Source: a virus
Virus record (IMG/VR): IMGVR_UViG_3300048571_000063
Location: 1-28,059 of that record
Direction: 5' to 3' (one strand)
Length of the DNA: 28,059 nt
Below are positions 16,822 to 24,251 of the stretch, piece by piece. The notes beneath the pieces are model-generated. The model saw only the letters and a program-made list of their open reading frames with translations. It searched no databases and was not told the DNA's origin. The number at the start of each line of letters is the position of its first letter. The first letter of the stretch is position 1. A program made the translations under genes and the position numbers.

Positions 16822-16970
16822 TATTTAGTCTCGATTACGGGCTTTTTGGGCTTGGTCTCTTTGATCATGCCAGCGGTTTTTAGCCGCTGGATATGATCAG
16901 CAGGCAGGGCGCTAACCGCCGTCCCTGCTGCATAGGCCACGCCGTTGATGATAACGGGCAAGGCCAGCAT
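16821..16970 (-). CDS. 49-aa protein with basic tail
   Basis: A short gene starting with ATG at 16970, two bases after the stop of the preceding gene. It encodes 49 residues: LPVIINGVAYAAGTAVSALP, then a short helix (DHIQRLKTAGMI) and a Lys/Pro-rich end (KETKPKKPVIETK). The NGVAYAAGTAVSALPADHI pattern resembles small domains in Mu-like prophages (FluMu N-terminal type). It stops in a TAATG with the connector start. Function is unknown; expression in the head operon suggests a small structural or assembly role. Confidence 0.8.
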   Translation of the reverse strand: MLALPVIINGVAYAAGTAVSALPADHIQRLKTAGMIKETKPKKPVIETK

Positions 16971-16971
16971 C

Positions 16972-17394
16972 TTAGGACTCGACCGGAATCACAGGCTTGT
17001 TGTCACACTCAAAAATGACAGCGCTACCGGTCACGCCCAACAGATCAAGATAAACATCGTTTTCGGTTTTGTCGATGCGCTCAATGTAGACGCCGACCGC
17101 AAAAAGCGCATTAGCATCAACAACTTTTTGCTTGATCGACAGCGCCAAGCTATCGGTTGCAACGACTGTCGCGCCGGTGTTGCTGTAGTGCTGCAAGCGT
17201 ACGTCAACCGCAAAAACCGGAGTGTCGAGCAGGATCGTACCGGCAAGGTTTTGCGTGATTGCCCGAATGCTGGTCGGGATTTGTGCAAGCACGGTGATCG
17301 AGCGGGTGGACGCCGGAATCTTGATCGGATCACCGGTGTGGATCACATAGTGATGCTGAGTCGAGTCGACAAACGGATTAGATGCAACGGTCAT
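16972..17394 (-). CDS. Probable capsid decoration/minor head protein
   Basis: A 140-aa protein right after the major capsid gene (11-bp gap, GGAG upstream of the ATG). It is beta-rich, with HYVIHTGDPIKIPASTRSIT near the N-terminus and DVYLDLLGVTGSAVIFECDN near the C-terminus. The place and size suit a decoration or head-completion protein. No motif proves it, and I do not recognise the family. Confidence 0.8.
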   Translation of the reverse strand: MTVASNPFVDSTQHHYVIHTGDPIKIPASTRSITVLAQIPTSIRAITQNLAGTILLDTPVFAVDVRLQHYSNTGATVVATDSLALSIKQKVVDANALFAVGVYIERIDKTENDVYLDLLGVTGSAVIFECDNKPVIPVES

Positions 17395-17405
17395 GTCAGC
17401 GCTCC

Positions 17406-18638
17406 TTAGGCTTTGATGGTCAGGCCAACCAAGGCCTCGGTGTTAATGACGCGGCCGCCTGCAAAACGAGCCATTGCATATTCAAAAACGCCGTGGCTGA
17501 AGTGGGTCAGTTCGTCGCGCTTCATGAAGCTTCCGCCCCACTGGACGGCGCGGTATGCTTGACGCAGGTTGCCGTAATACAACGCGATATCACCGGCAAC
17601 AGGCACAGTGGCAAGGGTCGGGATGATCGCGAATGGCACACCGGCCAAGCTTGGCACGCCGCCAATCCCGTTAAGCCCGAACATTTGCAGATACGCGCCG
17701 GTTGTGTCTTTTTCGATCAAGAATTTTGACAGAACTTCACGGGTCAGATAAAACTTCGACCCGTTGCGGTAGCGCTCTTGGATACCGTTCTGAATCAAAA
17801 TCAGGTCATTATATTTGGCGACGCCGCTGTTCTCGGTCTCGACCAAATCATATGCACCACGCGTCCAGCCCTGTGGTTTGCTATCGCCACTGCCAGCAGT
17901 AAACGCATCAATGTAGGCATTGGACAGCTCGATCAGCATGTCTTGCATGATCGTGTTGCGGAAGTCAACAGTTGTGCCGGACAGCACTTCCATGGTGCAA
18001 GCGCCTTCGCCAACGACGCGGTGCATAGGGATGTCAAGGCTCGACCATTTCGGCTTGTCGGACTTCGGCGCGTTTTGCATCTCGCCTGCCCACGTGCCAA
18101 CACCCTCACCGGTTTTCTTGAGCATTTTGACGTCGGCGGACGTGGCGTGAGTGGTCAGGGTGATTTCGGTCAAGATCGGATTGATCTCGCGCATCCCTTG
18201 CATGATGATCTCATTGATCATCTGTGGGGTGACAAACACACCACCACGGCTCGGATCGGTCGCAGTGTAATCAGCACCAACAAACGACTTCAGTTCGATC
18301 TTTTCGCCGTGCGCTTTAATTTCAGTCTGGACAGTTCCGCCCAGATTTTCGCGCATGACTTGCTGCAAACCGGCCAGCGCGACGTGTTTCATTTCGTCGG
18401 CGCTCAGCTTAGCGGTATCGCGCAGGCCAATCGACTCAAGGTGTTCGACACGCTTTTTGTATTCAGCCGCGTCAGCTTCTTGGGTCGCCATCTTTTGATT
18501 GATTGCGACCAAGTCAGTCGTGACCTTTTCAGCCATTGCCTTAACGTCGGCGCTGTCCTTGCCCTGTTTCTCGGCCTTGGCCTGCAACTCAGCAACCCCG
18601 CCCTGTACCTTGGTCACTAACTCATTAATATCTGGCAT
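17406..18638 (-). CDS. Major capsid protein (HK97 fold) with scaffold-like N-terminus
   Basis: At 410 aa the protein has two parts. Residues about 8-72 form a polar coiled coil (KVTTDLVAINQKMATQEADA) like the HK97 delta domain, which serves as scaffold and is removed by the prohead protease. From about 120 the capsid domain starts (SFVGADYTATDPSRGGVFVT), with INEIIMQGMREINPILTE and a later GVPFAIIPTLATVPVAGDI region typical of this fold. ATG 18638 follows AGGAG. It is three bases after the protease gene. No separate scaffold gene is present, consistent with the fused arrangement. Confidence 0.95.
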   Translation of the reverse strand: MPDINELVTKVQGGVAELQAKAEKQGKDSADVKAMAEKVTTDLVAINQKMATQEADAAEYKKRVEHLESIGLRDTAKLSADEMKHVALAGLQQVMRENLGGTVQTEIKAHGEKIELKSFVGADYTATDPSRGGVFVTPQMINEIIMQGMREINPILTEITLTTHATSADVKMLKKTGEGVGTWAGEMQNAPKSDKPKWSSLDIPMHRVVGEGACTMEVLSGTTVDFRNTIMQDMLIELSNAYIDAFTAGSGDSKPQGWTRGAYDLVETENSGVAKYNDLILIQNGIQERYRNGSKFYLTREVLSKFLIEKDTTGAYLQMFGLNGIGGVPSLAGVPFAIIPTLATVPVAGDIALYYGNLRQAYRAVQWGGSFMKRDELTHFSHGVFEYAMARFAGGRVINTEALVGLTIKA

Positions 18639-18641
18639 TGC

Positions 18642-19193
18642 TTAGACTCCTAATGCTTTAGCCAATGCGACAAGTGCCGCGTGATCATCGTTTACCGCTT
18701 TTTGTGCAACACTTGCCAACACAAAACCATCGCCAAAACGGGACTTAATGCCCGTCAATATGGCGTTATCATTGCTCGCGTAGGCCACAATCGACCCTTC
18801 CACAAGCTCAATCTTTTGCAGATACCGCACGCCATTGATAGGCTCGCTTTTTTTGACGCGGTATCCAATGCTGAATTTGTAGGGTGCGCCGACCTTGATG
18901 CGCTCGGCCAGCTTGACCACTTCGGGGTCAGACTTGGGGGCGCGTGCGGTGAATTTAATGCCATAATCATCTTCAGCGATGATGTCCATCGCGCCGAATT
19001 CAGTCCAATGATCTTTAAAAAAGTGGATGGTTTGGCCGACCTGTTCAGCCGCCGCACCCTTAACTAATATGTCGCCGTGGCTATCGACGTTACCAAATGC
19101 ACCGACGTAGCCTTCAAACTCAAAATAATCAACACCATCAGCCGTGGCTTTGACCTCGACCTTTGCTTCTAGGCTTTTAAACTCTACGGTCAT
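18642..19193 (-). CDS. Prohead protease (HK97 type)
   Basis: A 183-aa serine protease of the HK97 family. Signs are FEFEGYVGAFGNVDSHGDIL near 25-42, candidate catalytic His62 in FFKDHW, Ser108 in YKFSIGYRV, and LQKIELVEGSIVAYASN near 125-141, which matches the conserved C-terminal strand. It trims the capsid N-terminus. The start is ATG 19193 with GGAG and GGTGA upstream; the GTG nine bases earlier is less likely. Confidence 0.93.
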   Translation of the reverse strand: MTVEFKSLEAKVEVKATADGVDYFEFEGYVGAFGNVDSHGDILVKGAAAEQVGQTIHFFKDHWTEFGAMDIIAEDDYGIKFTARAPKSDPEVVKLAERIKVGAPYKFSIGYRVKKSEPINGVRYLQKIELVEGSIVAYASNDNAILTGIKSRFGDGFVLASVAQKAVNDDHAALVALAKALGV

Positions 19194-19195
19194 GC

Positions 19196-19864
19196 TCACC
19201 ACTCCTGACTATATCGCGCGACGCAGCGACAGCGCATCGTCTCTTTTGCTGGCCCAGCGGGGTCACGCGGAAACCTAAGCATACCACCCCCCACACTAAA
19301 AAAACCATTAGCCGGTACGGTTTGGCCGCCTGCGCTCATGTGTGTACGCCGGACGCGCCTGTCACCCATGTTAACCCATGTTTTAGTGCCGTTGTTGACT
19401 AACGCATCTTTGAGACCCTCAGCCCCGTCAACGACCATGTTCCCCGCCGCATTGCCTGCACGCATCTCAGCAATTGCATCCAATTCAGCCTTGACCGCCT
19501 TAGCCTTTTCCGCATCGGCCGCCACGCCAATCTCGTCAAGCGCGTGGTTGATTCGGCTGGTCGTGGTCTGCGCCATTTGACTTACGGCTAGGTCAGCCGC
19601 TGTCTCAATATAGCCCGACTCTTTTAGCAGGATCACAACTTCGGCGGGTGTCACTGCATTGGCCGCGATGATGTTAGCACCCGCGTAGCCAGCATCAACC
19701 AAGGCCGCGCGAATAGGGGTATTGTCTAGCGCGACGCTTGCCCCGCGTAAAATCTGGCCGTACACGTCGCGTGATTGTAGCAGCAGCAGCAGCAGGAGTA
19801 ATTCAGCGTGACTTTCTTCTTCCTGTGTCCGTGCATCATATTCAGCCTGCGCGGTCATGCTCAT
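19196..19864 (-). CDS. MuF-like minor head protein
   Basis: A 222-aa protein whose C-terminal 65 residues carry the MuF (phage Mu gpF-like) pattern: KTWVNMGDRRVRRTHMSAGG, then PANGFFSV, GMLRFPRDP and ETMRCRCVARY. Such proteins join the portal and may be ejected with DNA. It is short for the class, with most of the usual N-terminal region reduced. Residues 22-29 are eight leucines encoded by a CTG-rich tract. The start overlaps the portal stop as ATGA. Confidence 0.88.
   Translation of the reverse strand: MSMTAQAEYDARTQEEESHAELLLLLLLLQSRDVYGQILRGASVALDNTPIRAALVDAGYAGANIIAANAVTPAEVVILLKESGYIETAADLAVSQMAQTTTSRINHALDEIGVAADAEKAKAVKAELDAIAEMRAGNAAGNMVVDGAEGLKDALVNNGTKTWVNMGDRRVRRTHMSAGGQTVPANGFFSVGGGMLRFPRDPAGPAKETMRCRCVARYSQEW
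19778..19796 (-). repeat. CTG trinucleotide tract encoding poly-Leu
   Basis: Five perfect CAG units on the plus strand (CTG on the coding strand) plus flanking near-copies encode the middle of an eight-leucine run in the MuF-like protein. Changes of unit number would keep the frame. Confidence 0.75.
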
Positions 19865-21084
19865 ATGCCCAACCCCGTCACACTGTCAATCGGGACAAGC
19901 CGTGCATCAACAAGCAGCACGTCACCGCCGTCGATGTCATCACGCCCATAGATTGATGACCGCAATTCATTCGCCGTCTCGACCCCGACTTTTTTGCGTA
20001 GCTCCAGTTGCTCCAGCCGTTTGGTCTGTAGCGCGTCAATGTTTTCTCGGTCGGCCAGCATGTACGCGCCCTGAATTTTGGCAGGTTTGGCAAGATACGC
20101 GCCGATGATGCCAAAAACGTAGTCGGCAAGGGGCAAAACCGTATGCTCGTAAAACGTGGCGCTGGCCGTCGCGTAGTTGTTAAACGTCGCTGACTCGTTT
20201 GAGACAAGCGGCAATGGCACGCCCAACAGGTTGTAGACCTCGATGTCGCACCGGTGCAATTGGTTTGCCCAGTCCATGTCTTTGGCGCTCAGCCCATACT
20301 CCTTGATATCTAAATCACCGCCGCTTGTCACGGTCACTCCGCCCTGTTGCACACGCGCATTGGCTTGCAGGCGACGCGCTGCGGTCTCAGGCTCATCAAG
20401 CGTATCTTTAAACGCCCACACCGAATTTAAACGCCCGCCATTTTTGATGGTGCGGTAGTTTTGGTTGTAGCCCTCAATGATCGTCTTCATTGCCGCACTG
20501 ATTGGGGATAGGGGGGCGTGGCTGACTTGGTTATGTATGATGATGATAGTACGCAGTTTGTCGGCGGTGCGATATACGTCGCCACCGTATTCGACCTGCT
20601 CATACGTCCCTGACCACCGGCCGCCCGTGATCAGCAGCCGGAATGTATTGTCGTATTGGTCTGTAAACTCGCTGACGTCAGCAGGCCGGATCGTCGCAAT
20701 TTTGGACGGTAGGAAGTCGGCGTTACCGATCAGCACACAATACCCCTTGCCCGCGCACTGAATTGACCGGATCAACTCAGATAGATCACGATGGTTTTGG
20801 TAGTCTTTGATTAGCACGTCAGCACGGCTTGCAACGATGTCCGACCCACTGTAGTAATGCAAATCTAGACCCGACAGCGCCCGAATGATGCGATTGATGC
20901 CAATGGCCAGCGGGGGGCATTGATCGTAATTAACCGCCCCATCCCGCCCCATCAATAATTCAAACGCCGATTTGTCGCCCACGCTGGCCGATCCAAAATC
21001 AGCCGACCCCATCAAAATTGACTTAACCTGTGGGGCTACCCGCTCAGGCTCAGGCGCTCGGGTAAATCTGCTAAACCAACTCAT
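19861..21084 (-). CDS. Portal protein (HK97 family)
   Basis: The 407-aa protein has portal features: an N-terminal tail (MSWFSRFTRAPEPER), IAIGINRIIRALSGLDLHYY-like core (here LAIGINRIIRALSGL), GKGYCVLIGN, VYNLLGVPLPLVSN, then NNYATASATFYEHTVLPLAD, which matches the conserved HK97 portal motif. It forms the dodecameric vertex that docks terminase. I choose ATG 21084 because it overlaps the terminase TGA (ATGA) and fits the usual M-W/F-rich start. A second ATG 12 bases upstream is also possible. Confidence 0.92.
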   Translation of the reverse strand: MSWFSRFTRAPEPERVAPQVKSILMGSADFGSASVGDKSAFELLMGRDGAVNYDQCPPLAIGINRIIRALSGLDLHYYSGSDIVASRADVLIKDYQNHRDLSELIRSIQCAGKGYCVLIGNADFLPSKIATIRPADVSEFTDQYDNTFRLLITGGRWSGTYEQVEYGGDVYRTADKLRTIIIIHNQVSHAPLSPISAAMKTIIEGYNQNYRTIKNGGRLNSVWAFKDTLDEPETAARRLQANARVQQGGVTVTSGGDLDIKEYGLSAKDMDWANQLHRCDIEVYNLLGVPLPLVSNESATFNNYATASATFYEHTVLPLADYVFGIIGAYLAKPAKIQGAYMLADRENIDALQTKRLEQLELRKKVGVETANELRSSIYGRDDIDGGDVLLVDARLVPIDSVTGLGI

Positions 21085-22370
21085 ATGCTCGTCCATCCCG
21101 ATGTTTTGCGCCGTGAAAGTGGCTCTAGCGCGTATCTAATCGCGTCGGCGTAGTGGTTTGACGCGTCAACGATAACGCTAGACACGTCGCCGTTACGGTC
21201 TACTTTGTAACTATAACCCATTAACTCGGTGGCCGTGTCGGCTTGACACTCGGGGTGGATAACAATCTCACTAAATGACCGCAGGTATTCTACGCCGTCC
21301 TCTACTGAACCCTGACCCTTTGCGGCCGCCTGCATTAACCTTAACTGCGTCTTGACCATGCTAATAGTTTCAGGCCGTGCGCTATCAGCACGGCTTGCAT
21401 ATTGGGCAATGGCGGGTACTTTAGTTTTTAAGTATGCGGCCGTGTCGGGCAACTCTAACCTCACCTTGCCAGCCGCCCGCCGAATAAACAACCGACGACC
21501 AACAACGTAGCACTCGACAACACAAGTCGGATCTTGAGCAAACCCCCAGTCTACGCCGATCAGGGGCGTGCCGTAATCCTCGGTGACTTCGAATGTGTAT
21601 TGCTTGATACGCTTGCCCAATATGCTGGCTTCGCCGCTCGACCAATAATGCCCCTCATAAACATGCAGATAGCGCTCTAGGTCATGCTCACGCAAGGCCT
21701 GCGCGGACTTGATCAATGATTGTGGACACCACGGGTTGTCTAAATAGTTGGTGTGCCGGTAGGCGGTATCGTATGCAAATTGTTTGCAGGCCAATTCAAT
21801 GGCCGCGTTTTTGTCGGTCGGATTCCATGACCAAATTGTGATCGATCCATCTTTTCGGATCGTCGGCTCTATAGTGTCAATCGTCTTTAAGCTCAGGCCG
21901 TCGCACTCCTCAGCCCATAAATAATCAATCCCCTCTAGTGACTTTTTAGATGATACGTTTCGCTCTAGCCCCAAAAAAAAGAACACGGAACCGTTGTCAG
22001 ACTCTATATATTTCTCGGTCACTTTGAAGCGACGCTCAAGGCCAAGCGCCTGAATTTGTTGCTCAATAGACTGTTTATTGGATTCGGCAATTGAGTTTTG
22101 GAATGATCGGGCGGCCGCAATCCGGACGGGTCGGTCAGCGGCAATGTCAACGAGACACCGGCTGATTGATGTCGTGCGACCGCCACCACGGCCACCTTTG
22201 AAGAAGTTAAACCGGCGGCCATAGTCCTCGTGTGCGGGGTCGGTTAAGTGCCTGAAGTCGGTATATATTTGGGCGTTTTGGATGCGTGTAAATAGGTCGC
22301 GGTGATGCGTGCGGGCATGTTCGCGCAGGTCGTTTATCGCTTGCTGGCGCTTACTTAAGATAATCGTCAT
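21081..22370 (-). CDS. terL: Terminase large subunit
   Basis: A 429-aa packaging motor. The N-terminal ATPase has a P-loop-like FFKGGRGGGRTTS at 56-68, with Arg65 where Lys is usual, and a Walker B GIDYLWAEE at 148-155 with Glu154/Glu155. The nuclease part shows IGVDWG (Asp274), YASRADSARPETI (Asp329) and NHYADAIRYAL (Asp409), the three acidic sites of the RNase H-like fold. This matches the Terminase_3 type. The start overlaps the small-subunit gene by 20 bp; a TTG seven codons upstream lies deeper in that gene and is less likely. Confidence 0.95.
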   Translation of the reverse strand: MTIILSKRQQAINDLREHARTHHRDLFTRIQNAQIYTDFRHLTDPAHEDYGRRFNFFKGGRGGGRTTSISRCLVDIAADRPVRIAAARSFQNSIAESNKQSIEQQIQALGLERRFKVTEKYIESDNGSVFFFLGLERNVSSKKSLEGIDYLWAEECDGLSLKTIDTIEPTIRKDGSITIWSWNPTDKNAAIELACKQFAYDTAYRHTNYLDNPWCPQSLIKSAQALREHDLERYLHVYEGHYWSSGEASILGKRIKQYTFEVTEDYGTPLIGVDWGFAQDPTCVVECYVVGRRLFIRRAAGKVRLELPDTAAYLKTKVPAIAQYASRADSARPETISMVKTQLRLMQAAAKGQGSVEDGVEYLRSFSEIVIHPECQADTATELMGYSYKVDRNGDVSSVIVDASNHYADAIRYALEPLSRRKTSGWTSI

Positions 22371-22863
22371 TGAGACCAAACGCCGCTGCAATCGCGTCCA
22401 GCGTCTCCGGTTTTGTGTCAGCGCCGATGTTGATAGCGCGGCCGTGTGAGCCGTCGGATGACGTGTGGTCAGCCTTGTCAGCCAATCCTAAATCGCGTGC
22501 AATAATGTTGGCGTTAAAAAAGCCAGCCACCGCACCGGCAAACTTTTGCTCATAGACCACTTTCCGGATTCGTGTAGTGATGCCAATAAAATCTTCTTTT
22601 TTGCAGTAGTTTGACCAAGTTTCGTCCGATATATCCAAAAACAAACACAGACCGTTTAGGGTCATCGGGCGCATTTTGTATGTTGTTTCACGGGTCACAT
22701 CACCTTGAAATGCAAACAATTGTTGGTCTTCAAAATGATGATCTTCGACCCATTGAAAATATTCACACGCCGCATCCCACAACTCACCCGCGTCATGAAA
22801 AATAGGGCTGCGCCCGTGACTCGAACGCAACTCCCAGAATTTATTGCCTTTTGGCGCACCCAT
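22351..22863 (-). CDS. terS: Terminase small subunit (gp3-like)
   Basis: A 170-aa protein with the gp3-type packaging protein start (MGAPKGNKFWELRSSHGRSP), followed by LWDAACEYFQWVEDH, the MRPMTLNGLCLFLDISDETW segment that resembles the DNA-recognition helix region, and a helical FFNANIIARDLGLADKADH end. It recognises the packaging site and recruits the large subunit. I set the start at ATG 22863, which is six bases after a GGGG in a hairpin. This is the first late gene after the regulatory island. Confidence 0.92.
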   Translation of the reverse strand: MGAPKGNKFWELRSSHGRSPIFHDAGELWDAACEYFQWVEDHHFEDQQLFAFQGDVTRETTYKMRPMTLNGLCLFLDISDETWSNYCKKEDFIGITTRIRKVVYEQKFAGAVAGFFNANIIARDLGLADKADHTSSDGSHGRAINIGADTKPETLDAIAAAFGLNDDYLK

Positions 22864-22892
22864 AAAAAACCCCGAATACTCGCGCATCGGGG
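22864..22892 (-). terminator. Terminator-like hairpin overlapping the terS ribosome-binding site
   Basis: Reading the minus strand, CCCCGA and TCGGGG pair over an 11-nt loop and are followed by six T, then the terS ATG. The 3' arm GGGG is the only SD-like sequence upstream of that ATG. The structure could end transcription of the small-gene unit and mask the start of the late operon. Confidence 0.7.
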
Positions 22893-22919
22893 AAAGGGGT
22901 CGCACCGACGGGCGGTAAC

Positions 22920-23159
22920 TCAGTCTACCGCATCGCCTGCCGCTACTGCAATGGCCCAGCCCTCACAGCTTTCGCCATGCCGACAGACCAGATTATAAAG
23001 TTGCTGGGCAAGCCAATCCGGCACGCCACAATTCTGATTGATTGCCTTGCTCAGGTTTGGCCGCGCAATCGGCTGGCCATGCGCGTTAAGCACAAGACGG
23101 GCTGTGGCGTTCATGCCGCCGAGTAGCGCGACGGCTTGCAGGGCTTGTGTTGGGGTCAT
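22920..23159 (-). CDS. Small possible HTH (Cro/YdaS-like) protein
   Basis: A 79-aa protein. MTPTQALQAVALLGGMNATARL, then IARPNLSKAINQNCGVPDWLAQQLYNLV has the spacing of a helix-turn-helix followed by a C-terminal helix, close to YdaS/Cro-type regulators, but the turn is not diagnostic. The start is ATG 23159 with AAGGAG 7 bp upstream. It is the last gene of the unit driven by the promoter at 23942-23969 and lies before the terS hairpin. It could control late genes or the adjacent promoters; this is inference. It might also be an unrelated small protein. Confidence 0.75.
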   Translation of the reverse strand: MTPTQALQAVALLGGMNATARLVLNAHGQPIARPNLSKAINQNCGVPDWLAQQLYNLVCRHGESCEGWAIAVAAGDAVD

Positions 23160-23172
23160 TGTGTTGCTCCTT

Positions 23173-23514
23173 TTACAGATCAGAAAACAATTGTTTAGCT
23201 TGCTTGAGTCGATTGCTTTCGACATATGCAAGCCAGTTTTTGACAGCATTCGGCACAGCTATGTGTTGCGTAGCTCGCAACCGAATCACCACTTCTTTCA
23301 TCGCTTCGATTTCTGCGTGTGTTGGATCTTCGATGATGTCTTTGATGTCGCGCTCACAGTCAGTCTGAGCGATTGCATAAAATACCACCGGCATGATTCG
23401 CCGAGCTTTGCAGTAGCGCGTAGCCCACGCATGGCCTGCCCAAAAATCCAGATAATTGCGCAGCGGCTCACTGTCTTTTGCCGCGATAATTTGCATTGCT
23501 AGATTCGCATCCAT
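23173..23514 (-). CDS. Protein of unknown function, middle gene of the small operon
   Basis: A 113-aa helical protein that I do not recognise. It starts at ATG 23514 with GGGG 6 bp upstream; a longer reading overlaps the previous gene and has no SD. The first part is LAMQIIAAKDSEPLRNYLDF, with a Trp-rich stretch (WAGHAWATRYCKARR) near residue 25-40 and a helical C-terminal part (EIEAMKEVVIRLRATQHIAV). It lies between two equally small genes and shares their promoter. Confidence 0.8.
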   Translation of the reverse strand: MDANLAMQIIAAKDSEPLRNYLDFWAGHAWATRYCKARRIMPVVFYAIAQTDCERDIKDIIEDPTHAEIEAMKEVVIRLRATQHIAVPNAVKNWLAYVESNRLKQAKQLFSDL

Positions 23515-23524
23515 TTCGATCCCC

Positions 23525-23890
23525 TTATTTGCGTGCTGCAAGTGCTGCGCGTTTTTGTGTGTTTAGCATTGATTTTGCTGCTTTAACAGCTTCTTCGTAT
23601 GTCATGCCGCGCAGGCTAACAAACACGAATTCACCGCCGCTAATAAACCAGCTTGCGCAGCGGATGCCCGATGTATCGTTTGTTGGGTAGTAGCGCGAAC
23701 CGGCGTTATCGCCTGTCCAGCCTTTCAGTACGTTCAAGCCGGCGCAAACACAAGAGACACGCTCGATTTTCATTTGTGCGTAAACGATGCGCAGTGCTGC
23801 GCCGAATGTCACAGCGTATGATTCGCCCGCAACGTGTGCGGCTTTCGCAATGCGGTGTGCTGAGTTGAAAATCACTTTTTTGGTGTTCAT
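23525..23890 (-). CDS. Unknown protein, first gene of the P1 unit
   Basis: A 121-aa protein. The AHRIAKAAHVAGESYAVTFG segment near the N-terminus resembles a short motif found in many phage hypotheticals (AHxIAK...YxxxFGxAL). The middle has SRYYPTNDTSGIRCASWFIS, and the C-terminal helix (TYEEAVKAAKSMLNTQKRAA) is basic. The start is ATG 23890 with AAGGGG 7 bp upstream. A longer in-frame start 21 codons before lies inside the promoter and is rejected. Function is unknown; expression is from promoter P1. Confidence 0.82.
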   Translation of the reverse strand: MNTKKVIFNSAHRIAKAAHVAGESYAVTFGAALRIVYAQMKIERVSCVCAGLNVLKGWTGDNAGSRYYPTNDTSGIRCASWFISGGEFVFVSLRGMTYEEAVKAAKSMLNTQKRAALAARK

Positions 23891-23910
23891 GTTGCGTCCC
23901 CTTGGGTTTT

Positions 23911-23932
23911 GACTGAGACCCTTGTCTCTGTC
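23911..23932 (-). promoter_or_regulatory. 5' leader hairpin of the P1 transcript
   Basis: GACAGAGAC and GTCTCAGTC pair over an AAGG loop with one A-A mismatch. It lies a few bases downstream of the predicted transcription start and could protect the mRNA 5' end or regulate translation. Confidence 0.5.
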
Positions 23933-23941
23933 TATGATGCT

Positions 23942-23969
23942 ATTATATACCATTGGGCATACATGTAAA
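23942..23969 (-). promoter_or_regulatory. Promoter P1 (sigma70-type)
   Basis: On the minus strand TTTACA, a 16-bp spacer ending GGTA, and a perfect TATAAT. It is intergenic, just below a terminator and above three small genes. A TACATGTA palindrome overlaps the -35. The predicted start of transcription is near 23935. Confidence 0.85.
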
Positions 23970-23978
23970 CAGTGAGCC

Positions 23979-23991
23979 GATGAACGGTCAT
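23979..23991. promoter_or_regulatory. 13-bp element upstream of P1
   Basis: The plus strand reads GATGAACGGTCAT. Its reverse complement, with one mismatch, lies at 24337-24349, at the same distance (about -50) from promoter P2. A shared activator or repressor site is possible. Confidence 0.55.
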
Positions 23992-23992
23992 T

Positions 23993-24022
23993 AAAAAACC
24001 CGCTACTTGAGCGGGTCTTTTT
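23993..24022. terminator. Bidirectional rho-independent terminator
   Basis: A perfect 7-bp stem (ACCCGCT / AGCGGGT) with a 5-nt loop is flanked by a T-run on the minus strand (six T) and TCTTTTT on the plus strand. It lies two bases after the stop of the 75-aa gene and before P1. Confidence 0.9.
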
Positions 24023-24023
24023 A

Positions 24024-24251
24024 CTAGATGTTATTTCGAATGCTAGCCATGAATTTTTTCAGCTTGCGTGCGGCCACCTTGTTAAGTTTAGTTTTATCTT
24101 GAACAAAAAACTTGCTTGAACCGGTCGGTGCGGGGGACGACTCAATGACTTCTTGCACATTCGGACGTTGGTTTGTCCAGTTGTGATAGATGTAGTTGTT
24201 GCCAACCGCCTCTTTCTGAACTGCTTTCATAAAACGCGTCAGTTTTGACAT
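24024..24251 (-). CDS. 75-aa basic protein in its own transcription unit
   Basis: A small basic protein of unknown function. It has an N-terminal amphipathic helix (LTRFMKAVQKEAVG), a polar middle with NNYIYHNWTNQRPNV and a Lys-rich C-terminal helix (KLNKVAARKLKKFMASIR) that could bind nucleic acid. The ATG follows GAGGGG. Promoter P2 is above and a strong terminator is below, so it is transcribed alone, the layout of a phage moron or an early regulator. No family is recognised. It could be a regulator, a host-takeover factor or an anti-defence protein; none of these is shown. Confidence 0.82.
   Translation of the reverse strand: MSKLTRFMKAVQKEAVGNNYIYHNWTNQRPNVQEVIESSPAPTGSSKFFVQDKTKLNKVAARKLKKFMASIRNNI

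Noticed and set aside
17778-18620. Long plus-strand open frame of 280 codons opposite the capsid gene
   Set aside because: It is antisense to a clear HK97 capsid gene, lacks a convincing ribosome site, and encodes an irregular His/Gln/Arg-rich sequence; it is a shadow of the coding strand.
22805-22840. GTTCGAGTC on the minus strand, resembling a tRNA T-arm
   Set aside because: The flanks do not pair into a 5-bp stem, no acceptor or anticodon arm fits, and the bases encode the ELRSSHGR part of terS.
23891-23953. Longer start of the 121-aa gene, giving 142 residues
   Set aside because: The earlier ATG lies inside the -10/spacer of promoter P1, and a strong AAGGGG precedes the ATG at 23890.
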